NCBI GenBank assembly: GCA_964058805.1
Contig: CAXKVV010000347.1
Span: forward strand, 1-56,828
DNA length: 56,828 nt
From: Schoenoplectus triqueter
Lineage: Eukaryota; Streptophyta; Magnoliopsida; Poales; Cyperaceae
Reading direction: 5' to 3'
Shown: positions 24,401 through 34,642 of the stretch, in pieces
How the letters are laid out: every line of letters starts with the position of its first letter
How positions within the stretch are numbered: the first letter of the stretch is position 1
The notes under the pieces: model-generated
Told to the model about the DNA's origin: nothing
Databases searched by the model: none
The model's input: the letters and a program-made list of their open reading frames with translations, nothing else
Made by a program: the position numbers and the translations under genes

Positions 24401-24854
24401 TATAAATAGCTCCACAAAGGAGCTCAGTAATAGTAATCGTTAACGACTTTTTAGATTGATAGAAATAACATAAACTTTTAATATAAATAGCATCAAAGCT
24501 CTTAATGGAAGAAATTGAAAAAATATGTTTGTGCTATTAATATAATTAATTATTCAATTACATATAATAATTTGGTAGATTGGTATAAATAGTATTGGAG
24601 AGAAATAGCTTATATTTCAGAGAATCGTTAGGTGCGTCGCTGACTACTTGTGTGGATATGTTGCAGTTATAATAATTTGATTTTATAATTAATATAAATA
24701 ATTAATTCAAGCAATAAAAACAATTCGAATGATTAATATAAATAGTATTGTAACGAACAACAATATTAATAGCTCTGATGTTGGAATGTTTTACTAACAA
24801 TTATAAATAATAATTTTCTCAAGTATAAATAAAATTTGCATTTAGTATAAATAG
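24401..24854 (+). repeat. Five dispersed TATAAATAG motifs
   Basis: Exact TATAAATAG occurs at 24401, 24482, 24584, 24737 and 24846, with weaker relatives between (TATAAATAA). Neighbouring words such as TAGTATTG recur as well, suggesting decayed tandem repeats rather than five promoters. Confidence 0.6.
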
Positions 24855-24894
24855 AATCGGAAAATCAAAGTTATAAAGGATCTAAAGCATATAC

Positions 24895-25105
24895 ATGCGC
24901 CGACTAGGATCGCTATCTTCTGCCGCGCGGGAAGCGAGCGGCACGACCGACAGCCATTGGATTCACGGGGGGTCCTTCAAGATTGGTGAAGCACGAATCT
25001 CCACGCGAATCAAACGGTGCCAAAACCACGCTGCACGGTGCAGCGCAGCAGGCGATAAGAATTCGCGCCGACTATGGCTTTGTCAACATTTGGGGATTTC
25101 CAATG
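24895..25105. other. GC-rich patch in AT-rich surroundings
   Basis: About 200 bases with much higher GC than the neighbourhood, many CG dinucleotides and a palindrome GCTGCACGGTGCAGC near 25030-25044. An open frame of 91 codons runs through it into the repeat, but shows no domain I recognise. Probably part of a transposon or a captured fragment. Confidence 0.45.
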
Positions 25106-26107
25106 AGGACAAGTGGGTGGAGACGGTTATCAGCCATTTAAAAAGAATTAGTCATGCCTCCTTTGCTTAACGAAGAAGAACGGCTTCACCTTTTTATAAG
25201 AAAAGTTTAAAAGTTAAATAATAAACTAACATGTCTTTTCTATTTCCAATCAAAGTTATCCTTTTGCTTAATGAAGAAGTTTTTCTGATCTGCTGACAGC
25301 TTCATCTTTTTATAAGAAAATTTTAAAAATTAAACAATAAATTAACATATCTTTTCTATTTTCAATCAAAAAAAAAATCATCTGCTGACAGCTTAACCTT
25401 TTTATAAAAAAAAATTAGCAATTAAAAAATACTCTGATTTGCCAGTAAATGTCACCAGAGTATTACTCTGATTCCTTTTTCATGTTTACTTGAATAATTG
25501 GTGGAATATTACCAAGATGGCTCTGGCTGGACAAATACTGGCCTGGCCTCAAAGCAATGGAGAAGAGATGTTGCTCTGCAATTGCTCCCCGAATTGCTGA
25601 TCATTGGATTGCATAATAATATCGTACGATGTCAATCCCACGCACACAATAATGGACTAAAGGTAATTATTATTTATTGGATTCACAGAACACAACCGCC
25701 TATTCAATTCCTTCAATGAGTACAATAATTGCCATTGTGTATTTATTATCGATTTAATAATTGCCAGTTCCATTGATAATTTATCCTTTAAAAATGGGAA
25801 GCTACTGATAGAATCTCATGATATTTTTTGAGATATTTAAATGCTACAGGGTTACATTTGCAATTTCAAGATCTATTTAAAGCAACCCAGGGAGGCAGCA
25901 AGGATCCCTACTAGGCTACTACTACTACTAAACTTTCCCATCTTACTCGCCGCCTCCTTCCTCTCATCTGAAACCATAGCTCACTCTTCCTCTCATTCGA
26001 AAGTCCAAACCACAGCTCATCCCATCCGCCATTTAGTACAAGAATTCTAGTTACATTCCTCTCTTTTGTGTAGTAAACCCAACTCCTCCCGATACTTATA
26101 TCTATCC

Positions 26108-27175
26108 ATGTCGCTCTCAACAGAGTATCCTGTTGAAACTGTAGACACTGAATGCACAAGACCAGTGAGAAAGGTGACAGGTTCTCATAAGTTTAGGATC
26201 ATGGGGTACTCTTTAGATAAGGATATGGGCAAAGGAGAATTTCTCGAATCGACAATTTTCAATGTTGGAGGGTATGATTGGAGTATCCAGTACTACCCCA
26301 ACGGTTATACGTCAGCGAAAGATGATAGTAGCATATCAATATTTCTTAAACTTAAAAGCAATACAAATGGTGTAAAGGTACAGGTAGGCTTTTCTATTCT
26401 GGACCAATTCGGAAGCACTTCAAAGTTAAGCGAAACAGCGGAAATAACAAATTTCAAAACCATTGGCAACGACTGGGGCTTTCGTTCATTTGCTAAAAAA
26501 GTAGAATTGGAGCCATATATCAGGGATGATTGCCTTGTATTAAAAGGTACTGTTACTGTTTTCAATGTTTTTCCAGTGAAACCAACTGAACCGATTGTTA
26601 TCCCTCCTGGTAATATCAAGCACAACCTTGGCCATCTCTTGGAGACTGGAAATGGTACTGACGTCACCTTCGAAGTGAATGGAACGAAATTTGATGCTCA
26701 CAAATGCATTCTTGCAGCGAGATCTCCAGTCTTTTTGGCACAATTTTTCGGTCCAATCAAGGGGAAATCAGATGTTGTAATTCAGGTTGAAGAAATTGAA
26801 GCTCCAGTCTTCAAGTCTCTTCTTCATTTCATATATTGTGATTCAATTCCAGAATTTGAAGAGAATGAAAAAAGCAATGAAGAACAAGATACTCGATTAA
26901 TGGCTGAACATCTATTGGTTGCAGCCGATAGATATGGCTTGGAGAGGTTAAAGATCACATGCCAGAAAATCTTGTATGATACAATTGACAATAGCAATGT
27001 GGTTAGTTTGTTGTTTTTGGCAGAGAGGCACAATTGCATTCATCTCCGAAAGGCGTGCTTGAAATTTTTTGTCTCTGCTGACAAAATTGGAGAGGTTATA
27101 GAAATAGAAGAGTTTCAGCAATTAGTTAAGAATGATCCCTTAATTTTGAAAGAACTACTTGAGAAACGAGCTTGA
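26108..27175 (+). CDS. MATH-BTB protein, unit C
   Basis: 355 residues, intronless, starting MSLSTEYPVETVDTECTRPV (an in-frame ATG lies at 26066). It has the single, undivided MATH segment (LDQFGSTSKLSETAEITNF) and so is 37 residues shorter than A and B. BTB starts near residue 172 and the BACK-like region follows, ending ELLEKRA. From LEPYIRDDC to about KACLKF the DNA appears identical to A and B, whereas the MATH half differs at several codons (for example VQVGFSILDQ versus VQFCFAILDQ). Predicted CUL3 adaptor. It is the probable ancestral form of the array gene because the paralogue at 39-40 kb also lacks the duplication. Confidence 0.93.
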   Translation: MSLSTEYPVETVDTECTRPVRKVTGSHKFRIMGYSLDKDMGKGEFLESTIFNVGGYDWSIQYYPNGYTSAKDDSSISIFLKLKSNTNGVKVQVGFSILDQFGSTSKLSETAEITNFKTIGNDWGFRSFAKKVELEPYIRDDCLVLKGTVTVFNVFPVKPTEPIVIPPGNIKHNLGHLLETGNGTDVTFEVNGTKFDAHKCILAARSPVFLAQFFGPIKGKSDVVIQVEEIEAPVFKSLLHFIYCDSIPEFEENEKSNEEQDTRLMAEHLLVAADRYGLERLKITCQKILYDTIDNSNVVSLLFLAERHNCIHLRKACLKFFVSADKIGEVIEIEEFQQLVKNDPLILKELLEKRA

Positions 27176-27629
27176 ATTTAGGAAATGATAAGTAATTTCT
27201 TCCCTTTTAAGTAGTTCCTTTTATTAATATTACTTTATGTTCAATGTATCTTAATTAATTTGAAATAGTCAGAAGATTAATTTAGCAGCTACGAATTTTT
27301 TTTTTTTGCAATACTTATTTTGATCAGAACCAACCATCTCATGTGATATATGTGCCGCGCTTTTGATTATTAAAGATTGTTTAGTCATGTTATGCGTAAT
27401 TAATTAATATAATTGCTTTGTTAAATAAAATGTTACCTACGGGCATGGGAGTTGAAGAAAAAATAAATAAGTAATGAAACAAACTCTAATAATCAATCCC
27501 TTAAAAATATTAAATCAACTCCTTAGACTTTTTCCATCATAATCTATTGTCATCTTTCTTAAGTTCTCCCTCCATGGAGCACAAAAATCATTTTTTTTTT
27601 TGGACGATGAGCTTCAGCTCCGTTAGGGA

Positions 27630-28029
27630 AACCTTTCATTTTTCTTTCCAATTCCAATTTCTACGATTTTCTATTTCCTTTCATTGCTCTTCCGTCTCAT
27701 TTCTTTTATAATTTCTATTTTTTTGTCAAAAATATTAGGCATGATTTTTTTTATCAAAATCTTTGTTCTTTATAAAAAAATTAATAAACACATTTTGTCC
27801 GTTCTTGGATATTGATGTTAAAAAGGACATTTCGTGATAACTATTAATGTTATCATATTAAAAATATTTTATAATTTACATTTGAATTGCAAAATATACT
27901 AAATAAACGATGTAGAATAATTGAAAAAAATCCAAAATAGTTATAATGATATGCATTGTCCGTTTCTTGCTACAAAAAAGCAGATATAGAAGCACAAAAA
28001 TTCACCGATTCTTTCTTTTCCATTTATAA
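27630..28029. other. Unrecognised AT-rich stretch in unit C
   Basis: Pyrimidine-rich then AT-rich sequence that does not match units A or B. No gene, repeat or element end recognised. Confidence 0.5.
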
Positions 28030-29545
28030 ATTCTACTTTTTTTTTTACAGAGAGTGGTTATACCACCAGTTTCATTAGAAAACAAAAGAGTTTAATTGAT
28101 ACCACAATCTGGTATCTAAGCATTTACAGTAATTAAGTTCTAATATAGTCGAAATACATTCAATCTCCATATTAATATCACTAACAAATCTTAAATTGAT
28201 CCTCCCAACAAAATAGTTCATCATAAACCTAAGTAATATATATCATGCAGAATTAAAATAATAGGTTCCGAAGTAAAACAAAGTTAGTCCGGCTGACTCC
28301 TAACGTAAGCATGAATTACACAGAATTAACTACCACAAAACTACTGTTTAAACCTTACTAATCTTCTGGCATGTCCAAGTCTGCAAAGTCTTCTAATTGC
28401 TACTTGATTGATTCCAACTGAAATAATTATAATCCAACTATACAAACAAAACAACATAGAATACTTACTAAAGTTTTACTGATTAACCATTCAAACAACT
28501 TTATTCATTTCTAAATCACTTCCAACCAAGTCCTCTTCCTCTGGAAGCTCTAATTCTAAAGTAACTTCTCTGATCTGCATTGATAAGGAACTGACATTCA
28601 GTGACAACATATTATTGTAAAGCATTTTGGAATTCACTATATTTTATTAAACACCAATATCTAGACAATGCTATAATTGAACCTCCTAGCTGTCTGATAG
28701 TCCTAACTTGACGTTCTTTAAATATTATTCTATTTTTTCATTCCACACAATTCATAAGAATGCTCCTCTTATCAGTTCACAAAGTTTTAAATCTTTGTAA
28801 GGTATACTAGCTTCTATTTTCCATAAATCCTTCACTGTGGTACAGTTAAACGTAAAATTATTATAATTAGCTATCCAATTCCATAAACATACTGAAATAG
28901 AACAATACAAAAATAAATGATCAACAGTTTGAGCTGCATTATAAAATTATGCATTTATCATCTCCTTGCCATCCTTTTTTCCTTAAATTATCTTTTGTAA
29001 GTATTTTATTTTTTTGAACTAATCAAAGGAAATTTTTAATTTTTAATAGTATATATGCTAACCATGTGAGACTAAACTGACTACTTTTGATCCCTCTAAA
29101 TTCTAACCAAGTGTAGCATAAATGAGCGATAAATACCCCTGATGCTATCCATCTCCATATTATAGAATCCTCATTATCATCTAAACTAACATTTGCTAAT
29201 TGAGTATATAAATTTTGCAGCTGATCAATGTAGCATTAAAACATCTACTAAAATTTAAATAAAATCTATTATATCCTATAAGTTGAGATACTATAATATT
29301 TTGATCTGAGGCTATATCAAATAATAATGAAACTGAGATTGTAATGCATTATCTGATAATCATCTATCCTTCCAGAAATATATGTTTTTCCCATTACCTA
29401 ATTGTTTATTTACACTGGTATTAAAAATTTGTAGTTTTTTATTGACTTCTTTCCAAAAATTGGAGGCATGTATTAATGATCTTCTATTATGGTATCCATT
29501 TTTAATTATTATTTTTCATAAACACTTTTCACTTGAATTATTATA
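28030..29545 (-). mobile_element. 5'-truncated LINE fragment (zf-RVT region)
   Basis: On the minus strand a broken frame reads WLAYI, then KIKNFLWLV, then KKGWQGDDKC, then a histidine motif TVDHLFLYCSISVCLWNWI at about 28880-28960, and further on LWKIE. This is the zinc-binding region after the reverse transcriptase of plant LINEs. Poly-T at about 28033 marks the 3' tail side. The right edge meets unit-homologous sequence near 29550, so the 5' part is missing. Frames are interrupted; it is dead. Confidence 0.65.
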
Positions 29546-29594
29546 TCTCCAAAACCTATTAATTAGAAAAATCTAAGAATTAAACTATCCCATG

Positions 29595-29604
29595 TATATA
29601 TTTA
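29595..29604 (+). promoter_or_regulatory. Putative TATA box of secreted-peptide gene C
   Basis: TATATATTTA as in unit A, 35-44 bases before the ATG. The LINE breakpoint lies only about 45 bases further upstream, so little of the original promoter remains. Confidence 0.35.
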
Positions 29605-29638
29605 TTTAGCCAACTTAATTACTACATCCTTCTCAGAA

Positions 29639-29899
29639 ATGGCGAAAGCTGTGTGCATTGTTATCCTTCTCCTAGTTTGTTGTACCTTGCTTTCTCCAAC
29701 AGTAGCCTCCCACCACCGTATCTTAAAAGAGAAGTCTGGACCGTCAGTCGATGCTGATGCCGCGGGAGCACAGAGTCCCATTGTCAATGGCGCTGATTCT
29801 TGCAAAGTTCAATGCAAGCTTGTTCCGGCGAGTGCGGAGTCGAAAGAGGCGCTTGACCTCGGCAATGGTCCCGTAGAGTTCTACTGTGATTGTTATTGA
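29639..29899 (+). CDS. Small secreted four-cysteine peptide, unit C
   Basis: 86 codons, differing from the unit A peptide only by A21T next to the signal cleavage site and M32K. Residues 48-86 with all four cysteines are the same. AATAAA lies at 29984-29989. Its upstream region is cut about 90 bases before the ATG by the LINE fragment, so it may have lost regulatory sequence that A and B keep. The product is unrecognised; see the unit A entry. Confidence 0.75.
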   Translation: MAKAVCIVILLLVCCTLLSPTVASHHRILKEKSGPSVDADAAGAQSPIVNGADSCKVQCKLVPASAESKEALDLGNGPVEFYCDCY

Positions 29900-30231
29900 G
29901 CTGTACTGTGTCTGCGGGCATGCAGGTGTACATTTGTTGCTACTTGCTAGTGAATGCGTGATATTATCGACATGATTTGTGGAAATAAAAGTTATATATT
30001 TGTGGAATATATGACCCTTAGAGATGCATTATTTTATTTTATTTTGTTCCAAATATATTTCAAAAATATTAATTATCACTTTATTATTTTTTTAATAGCA
30101 TAAATTTTAAAATTGCAATGTAAAAATAAAATCAATAGAATTGGTTTTTGTTATATTTTCTCCTTGCGTAAAAAATATTTTTTAACTTCCATTTTATATG
30201 GATCAGTGAGTTAAGAAATCAAGTTTCACAA

Positions 30232-30565
30232 ATTGTTCATAATATAATAAACTCTTAATTTTACATAAAATACCATAATTTTTAAATATACATAAATAAA
30301 GTGATATAGTTGAAATATAATAAATTTATTTTAATATTTTTTAATTATTAATTTATTAGTAATTTAAAGAATAAAAACCTAATAAAGACACATAAAATGG
30401 AAATATTTAAACCGTCATCCTCAAAAAGTTGAATCGATTCCTTCATTTGTTATACCCAGGCACCCAACACGTTGAACCGGATCTCCACTGCTTCCTCATT
30501 TAAAGCATTCCCATTTTCTTGCACTTTTTTTTGTTACCTTTTCTGCTGGCCTCAAGGGGAACACT
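30232..30565. other. Spacer between units C and D
   Basis: AT-rich, then a moderately GC-richer stretch at 30410-30560. No gene or repeat recognised. Confidence 0.5.
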
Positions 30566-30619
30566 TTCGGTAGTGCTGTGGTGCATGCTTTGTGCACCCA
30601 TTTATTTGTTGGGAACACT

Positions 30620-30624
<5 letters not shown>

Positions 30625-30656
<32 letters not shown>
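30625..30656. repeat. (TA)n microsatellite
   Basis: About 16 uninterrupted TA units inside the decayed unit D, at the position where unit A has TTTTTTATATGATTTT. Confidence 0.95.
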
Positions 30657-30661
<5 letters not shown>

Positions 30662-32060
30662 AATTTTTAGATAAAATTGCTCCATATCTGTTGTCTTTTT
30701 GATAAAAAAAGATGAGTTAAGTCTTTAGATTTTATAAATATTCATAATTGTCCTTACCTGATGTTGCTTGCTGCAGTTTACACTTTATGGTATTTCTTTT
30801 CAATACTCTTCAAAACTGAAAATGCAGATATTATTTAAATATAAAAGAATCATCAATATTTTATGGAAATTTTTTTCTTCTACTGGGAGTAATAGTAATC
30901 CGGCAGACTTATAGTCAATTCAATGTGTTATAAGTCTGTATTGTATATAACAAATCTAGGTTGGGAGCAGAGACCGAATCAGAAAATTAACTTGTGGGAC
31001 TGAATGTTATATTGAATATTATATATAAATAATGAGGGACCAAATAGGCAAAACTTCTCAAAATACATTATGATTTTCAACTTTTTGTTTGAATTTTAAT
31101 TTCATAGGGGGCTGAGGCCTCCGTTGGTCTAGTGATCCTCCCCTACATTAACACAGAGTTGATAAGCCTGCTCCATCATTATTAAGAATGTTATGGACCA
31201 ATTTAGACCTTTTTTCTATTTCCAATCAAACTAATCCTCTTGCTTAATGAATAATTTTTTTTGTCCCGCTGACAGCTTCACCTTTTTATGAGAAATTTTT
31301 TAAAATAAAATAATAAACTAACGTGTATTTTCTTTTTCCAATCAAACCGAGCTTATTGTAGGACAGATAGGATGAGTCATTTTGGCCTTTGCTCTTGAAA
31401 AACACATCATGCACTATCTTACCATTTCAATTCTCAAACATCCCGCGTCTAGAAAGTAATGAAGCAGATTTGTAAAAGGCGAGCTTAGCAGGGTTATCAA
31501 TTTCGTGTCTAAGTAAATTTTTTTTTAAATCTGATGCTCTAAGAGCGGACTTAACAAGTTCCATGGAAGAATTATTTTTATTTTTTAAATATTTAATTTT
31601 ATATTATTAAAAAATCCGGTAATATAGTAGTGTCATTCAATATTTTAAGGATGTTCTTTTTTTTCCCTCAAAAATAAAATTTAAATGATGTTCCGATCAA
31701 AGCAAAAGCAGCTCCCAGTAAAAAACTTTCCGGTTTCCTCCTCGATGTGAGAGTGAGATCGAGAAAACAGAGTTGGTTGGAATTTGTACGGTCTATTCTC
31801 AATTTTTCAATTATTATGATTATATTAATTAGGACTGTCCCTCGTGACAGATCTAGGTGGCGCTCTCTTGCGGAAATCGAAGCATTCATTCATTACATTA
31901 TAACGATATTTTTTTTTTGAGCATTTATTCTATATGTACCGTATCTGATAGATAATATTTTATTTTTATTAAGTTATCATATATATGTATGGATAAAAAA
32001 AAGAATTTTATTAACTTATCGAGTAAGGGTACAAGTAAGAGCTATTTATTACTCGTTATT

Positions 32061-32168
32061 TATTCCACTGTTAATTATATTATAATCTATTTCATTGCTA
32101 ATTATATTATAATTTTTTCATTGCTAATATTATAATATTTTTCATTGCTAATTATATTATAATATTTT
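32061..32168. repeat. Short tandem repeat, TTCATTGCTAATTATATTATAAT type
   Basis: Four imperfect copies of a unit of about 25-30 bases, built on CATTGCTAATTATATTATAA. The flanks on either side (about 31945-32060 and 32208-32340) also resemble each other, so this may be a nested local duplication. Confidence 0.65.
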
Positions 32169-32580
32169 CTATTTTGAAAGTCGTTTGATCGTTTACCCAA
32201 TGGTATCGTACCTGATAAGACGGCTATGAATAAGATCTTATTTTCATTAAGTTATCGGATATTGATATGAATAAAAAAAAATATTTACTTATTGAATATG
32301 AATATAAATAAAGAGTTTTTATTACTCTATCCTATCCATTGACATCTCTAATATTAATTGTTAGAATCATAGTATTCCTAATCGGATAAGAAAGACAAAT
32401 AATATTGTTTTTCTTAAAGAGCGAAACAATAGTTCTACTTGCCTACCTTTTTTTTCCTCTCACAACTGAAAACTAATATTTGGGAAGGATTTCTTGACAA
32501 TGATTTATTTGGACAATGAATTTTTTAATAAATATGAAAAAAATAGAAAAAAAACTTATAGATATATTTTTCTATTTATA

Positions 32581-32740
32581 GATTGACAGTGATTCAAATT
32601 TCATGTAATTTCATTATTATATGATAGTTCATTAAAAATCATCAAAATATTATGCAATTTACAACCGTTCTAATTTAACGATTTTTGATAAACTATCAAA
32701 CAATAATGAAATGATATAAAATTTGAATGAACATCAGTTT
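32581..32740. repeat. Foldback (palindromic) repeat
   Basis: 32581-32640 pairs with the reverse complement of 32680-32740 with few mismatches, leaving a loop of about 40 bases. Such structures are typical of foldback MITEs. No target duplication identified. Confidence 0.65.
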
Positions 32741-32877
32741 ATACGTAGAAGAACATATTTATAATTTTTTTGTCTATTTTAAAGATTTTTTATATTTATT
32801 TGAAGAGTTATTATCAAAATAATTAAGATAGACATTATGAAGTGATCCCTTCCCTAATATAATAAGCCTCATTTGTG

Positions 32878-32982
32878 CCAAGTTCGACTGAAATTTATTG
32901 TGGCCGAGTCCAAAGAGGTACAGCCGCACAGGCCCTTGATTCAGCAATAGTCTCTCTAGAGTTCTACTGCGACTGATATTGA
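32878..32982 (+). pseudogene. 3' fragment of the secreted-peptide gene (unit D)
   Basis: The DNA matches the last 35 or so codons of the array peptide gene: GCCGAGTCCAAAGAGG and TAGAGTTCTACTGCGACTG are recognisable. The final CDCY is read as Cys-Asp-stop-Tyr-stop because the last Cys codon TGT has become TGA. The signal-peptide part is missing and there are frame changes upstream, so it is non-functional. Confidence 0.7.
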
Positions 32983-33337
32983 GTTGGATTCTGTGTGCAT
33001 GCATCCGTGAGATTTGTGATCATAATAATAAGATTCCTGAATAGTTTCAATTTAATTCATTTTCAGCATTCTGGCAAACAAAACGAGGTATAATTCATCA
33101 ATACGCGAATTATTCATTTAATATGCATATTATTCGCAAAACTAACGTTTTTATGTCGTCTTTTTCCATAACTATTCTTCATTTTCTCTTAGCTTCAAGC
33201 TTTGACATTTTACTCCTACAGCCTAGAGGCGCTGGTTAAACATGCGAAAAGAGAGAATAGTTTTGAAATTCGGAAGAAATAGGCTAGGGAGGGCGAAGGC
33301 AAGACAAATACATCGAATATATAGTTTACTTTTTATT

Positions 33338-33610
33338 TTCAATTTGTAAATATAAAATATTTAGACTCACTGATGGATTTTTTGCGGCAATCTTCCTCTC
33401 TTTTTTTTTTTCAAAAGCTAACAAGTAAATATTGTTTATTTTGTTCTTTTTTTAAATCCTTATAATTCTATATTATTATTATTATTATTTATGACAAATT
33501 ATTCCTGAATATATACTTGAATTATTCCTAATTAACGAATTTGTGTCCTCACCGAATGTGTCCTGAATTATTAAGTTGAGACCCACTCTACTTTTTGTTT
33601 GTTCCTATAT
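33338..33610. repeat. Direct repeat, left copy
   Basis: Matches 34336-34620 with moderate divergence, including TTGTAAATATAAAATATTTA, the CAAAAGCTAACAAGTAAATATT stretch and the AATTATTAAGTTGAGAC stretch. The copies flank a small TIR element and a foldback repeat. Confidence 0.7.
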
Positions 33611-33847
33611 ATTTTGTTAGTAAATGAGATTAATAAAAAATAGTGTTTTCTAGATTAAAAGTGATGCTATTCTGAATGGTTAATATTGATTGAATTGTAT
33701 GTTCAGAGTAGCAATTGTTCAAAATGATTGAACTGTTAGAACAACAATTATTCCTACCCTAACTCGACACAACAAAATAACATTTATTCTCACTATTTCA
33801 TAACAGTGAATTTGCATTTAGATGATAAGTTGTTATTCTAATTCTCA

Positions 33848-34181
33848 GGTATGTTTGATGTCTCGAGAATAGCTGAATAATTATTGTTCTCAAAATAGAA
33901 ATAGTAACGGTGCATCCAAACGTAAATATATTATTTCGGAACAGTAATAATAACTATTATTCTGCTATTCCAAAGGGGAGATAAAATAATGATTGTTCTT
34001 CTCAACTCTCCGTTACTATTCCAAATATACAATTCAAGCAATAATTCTATCATTCGAAATAACATTATTTTTTTACTATCCTTATGCTAACCTAAAAATT
34101 ACTATATTTTTTTCACTATCCTCATTTACTATTCTTAATTCCTCTATTCCTACACTATTATTTGCACGATCCAAACATACC
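33848..34181. mobile_element. Possible small TIR element (GGTATGTTTG ends)
   Basis: Left end GGTATGTTTGATG and right end ATCCAAACATACC are inverted with a one-base gap. Length 334 bases, no coding capacity. No clear target duplication, so superfamily is not assigned. Confidence 0.4.
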
Positions 34182-34292
34182 CGAAATGAGTGTCATTTCT
34201 CATTCTTTGTGCAAAGAATAGTGTAAAAATAGAGGAATTGAGAATAATAAATGAGGATAGTAAAAAAATAGTGTTTTTTAGATTAGCGCGAG
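34084..34292. repeat. Foldback repeat overlapping the right end of the small TIR element
   Basis: 34084-34167 pairs with the reverse complement of 34209-34292: both arms contain ACTATCCTCATTTA, AATTCCTCTAT and TTTGCAC in the same order. The loop is about 41 bases. Confidence 0.65.
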
Positions 34293-34335
34293 AATAATAA
34301 AAATGTGATGCTATTATGAATAATAAAAATGTTAT

Positions 34336-34620
34336 TTTTCAAATTGTAAATATAAAATATTTAAAGTCACTCATAGATTTTTTTGTGGCAATCTTCTATA
34401 TATTTTTTTTCAAAAGTTAACAAGTAAATATTCATTTATTTTTGTTCTTTCTTTTTGAAAATACTTATAATTATGATAAATTATTTCTAAATTATACTTG
34501 AATTATTCTTAGAAATAAAATTTTTCCCTCATCAAATGTATCCCAAATTATTAAATTGAGACTCAAGACAAAAAGTTCTACAAGAGTGGTGCTTCACTTT
34601 CTTTTTGTTCCTAAATTTCA
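34336..34620. repeat. Direct repeat, right copy
   Basis: Second copy of the repeat at 33338-33610, about 1 kb away in the same orientation. Confidence 0.7.
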
Positions 34621-34642
34621 CGTAGTCTGTTTAGATCATGTA

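Larger units (their letters stand above)
22946..25105. other. C-specific insertion block in upstream region
   Basis: Homology to unit A breaks after CAGTTT (A 1358) and resumes at GGTGGAGACG (A about 1361). The 2.2 kb between contains a hAT-like MITE (23290-23903), a stretch with five TATAAATAG motifs, and a GC-rich patch. No complete gene is seen. Confidence 0.75.
21623..30231 (+). repeat. Tandem unit C (older, rearranged copy)
   Basis: Homology to unit A is patchy. 21623-22945 matches A 1-1358, 25106-27180 matches A 1361-3577, 27385-27625 matches A about 5985-6298, and 29552-30231 matches A about 9522-10240. Between these blocks are C-specific stretches (22946-25105 and 27630-29550), and the Copia remnant, TIR element and broken MATH-BTB of A are absent. 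The short stretch after the MATH-BTB stop codon (27181-27290) resembles the flank of A's broken copy (8897-9055) rather than that of its intact gene. Confidence 0.85.
30566..33010 (+). repeat. Decayed fourth unit D (fragments)
   Basis: 30566-31360 is recognisably related to A about 645-1600: the motif around the conserved GGTGCA and TTTATTTGTTGGGAACA, the stretch beginning AGACTTATAGTCAA, and one copy of the CTTCACCTTTTTAT subrepeat. No MATH-BTB gene follows. At 32878-32982 lies a broken 3' end of the secreted-peptide gene. The sequence between is unrelated and AT-rich. This looks like an old unit that has lost its MATH-BTB gene. Confidence 0.65.

Noticed and set aside
24895..25170. 91-codon open frame over the GC-rich patch
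   Set aside because: No domain, and it runs into the repeated AT-rich sequence shared by all units; high GC alone explains the lack of stops.
31105..31145. tRNA-like A-box sequence (TTGGTCTAGTGATC), possible tRNA or SINE
   Set aside because: No B box (GGTTCGA type) and no cloverleaf found nearby.
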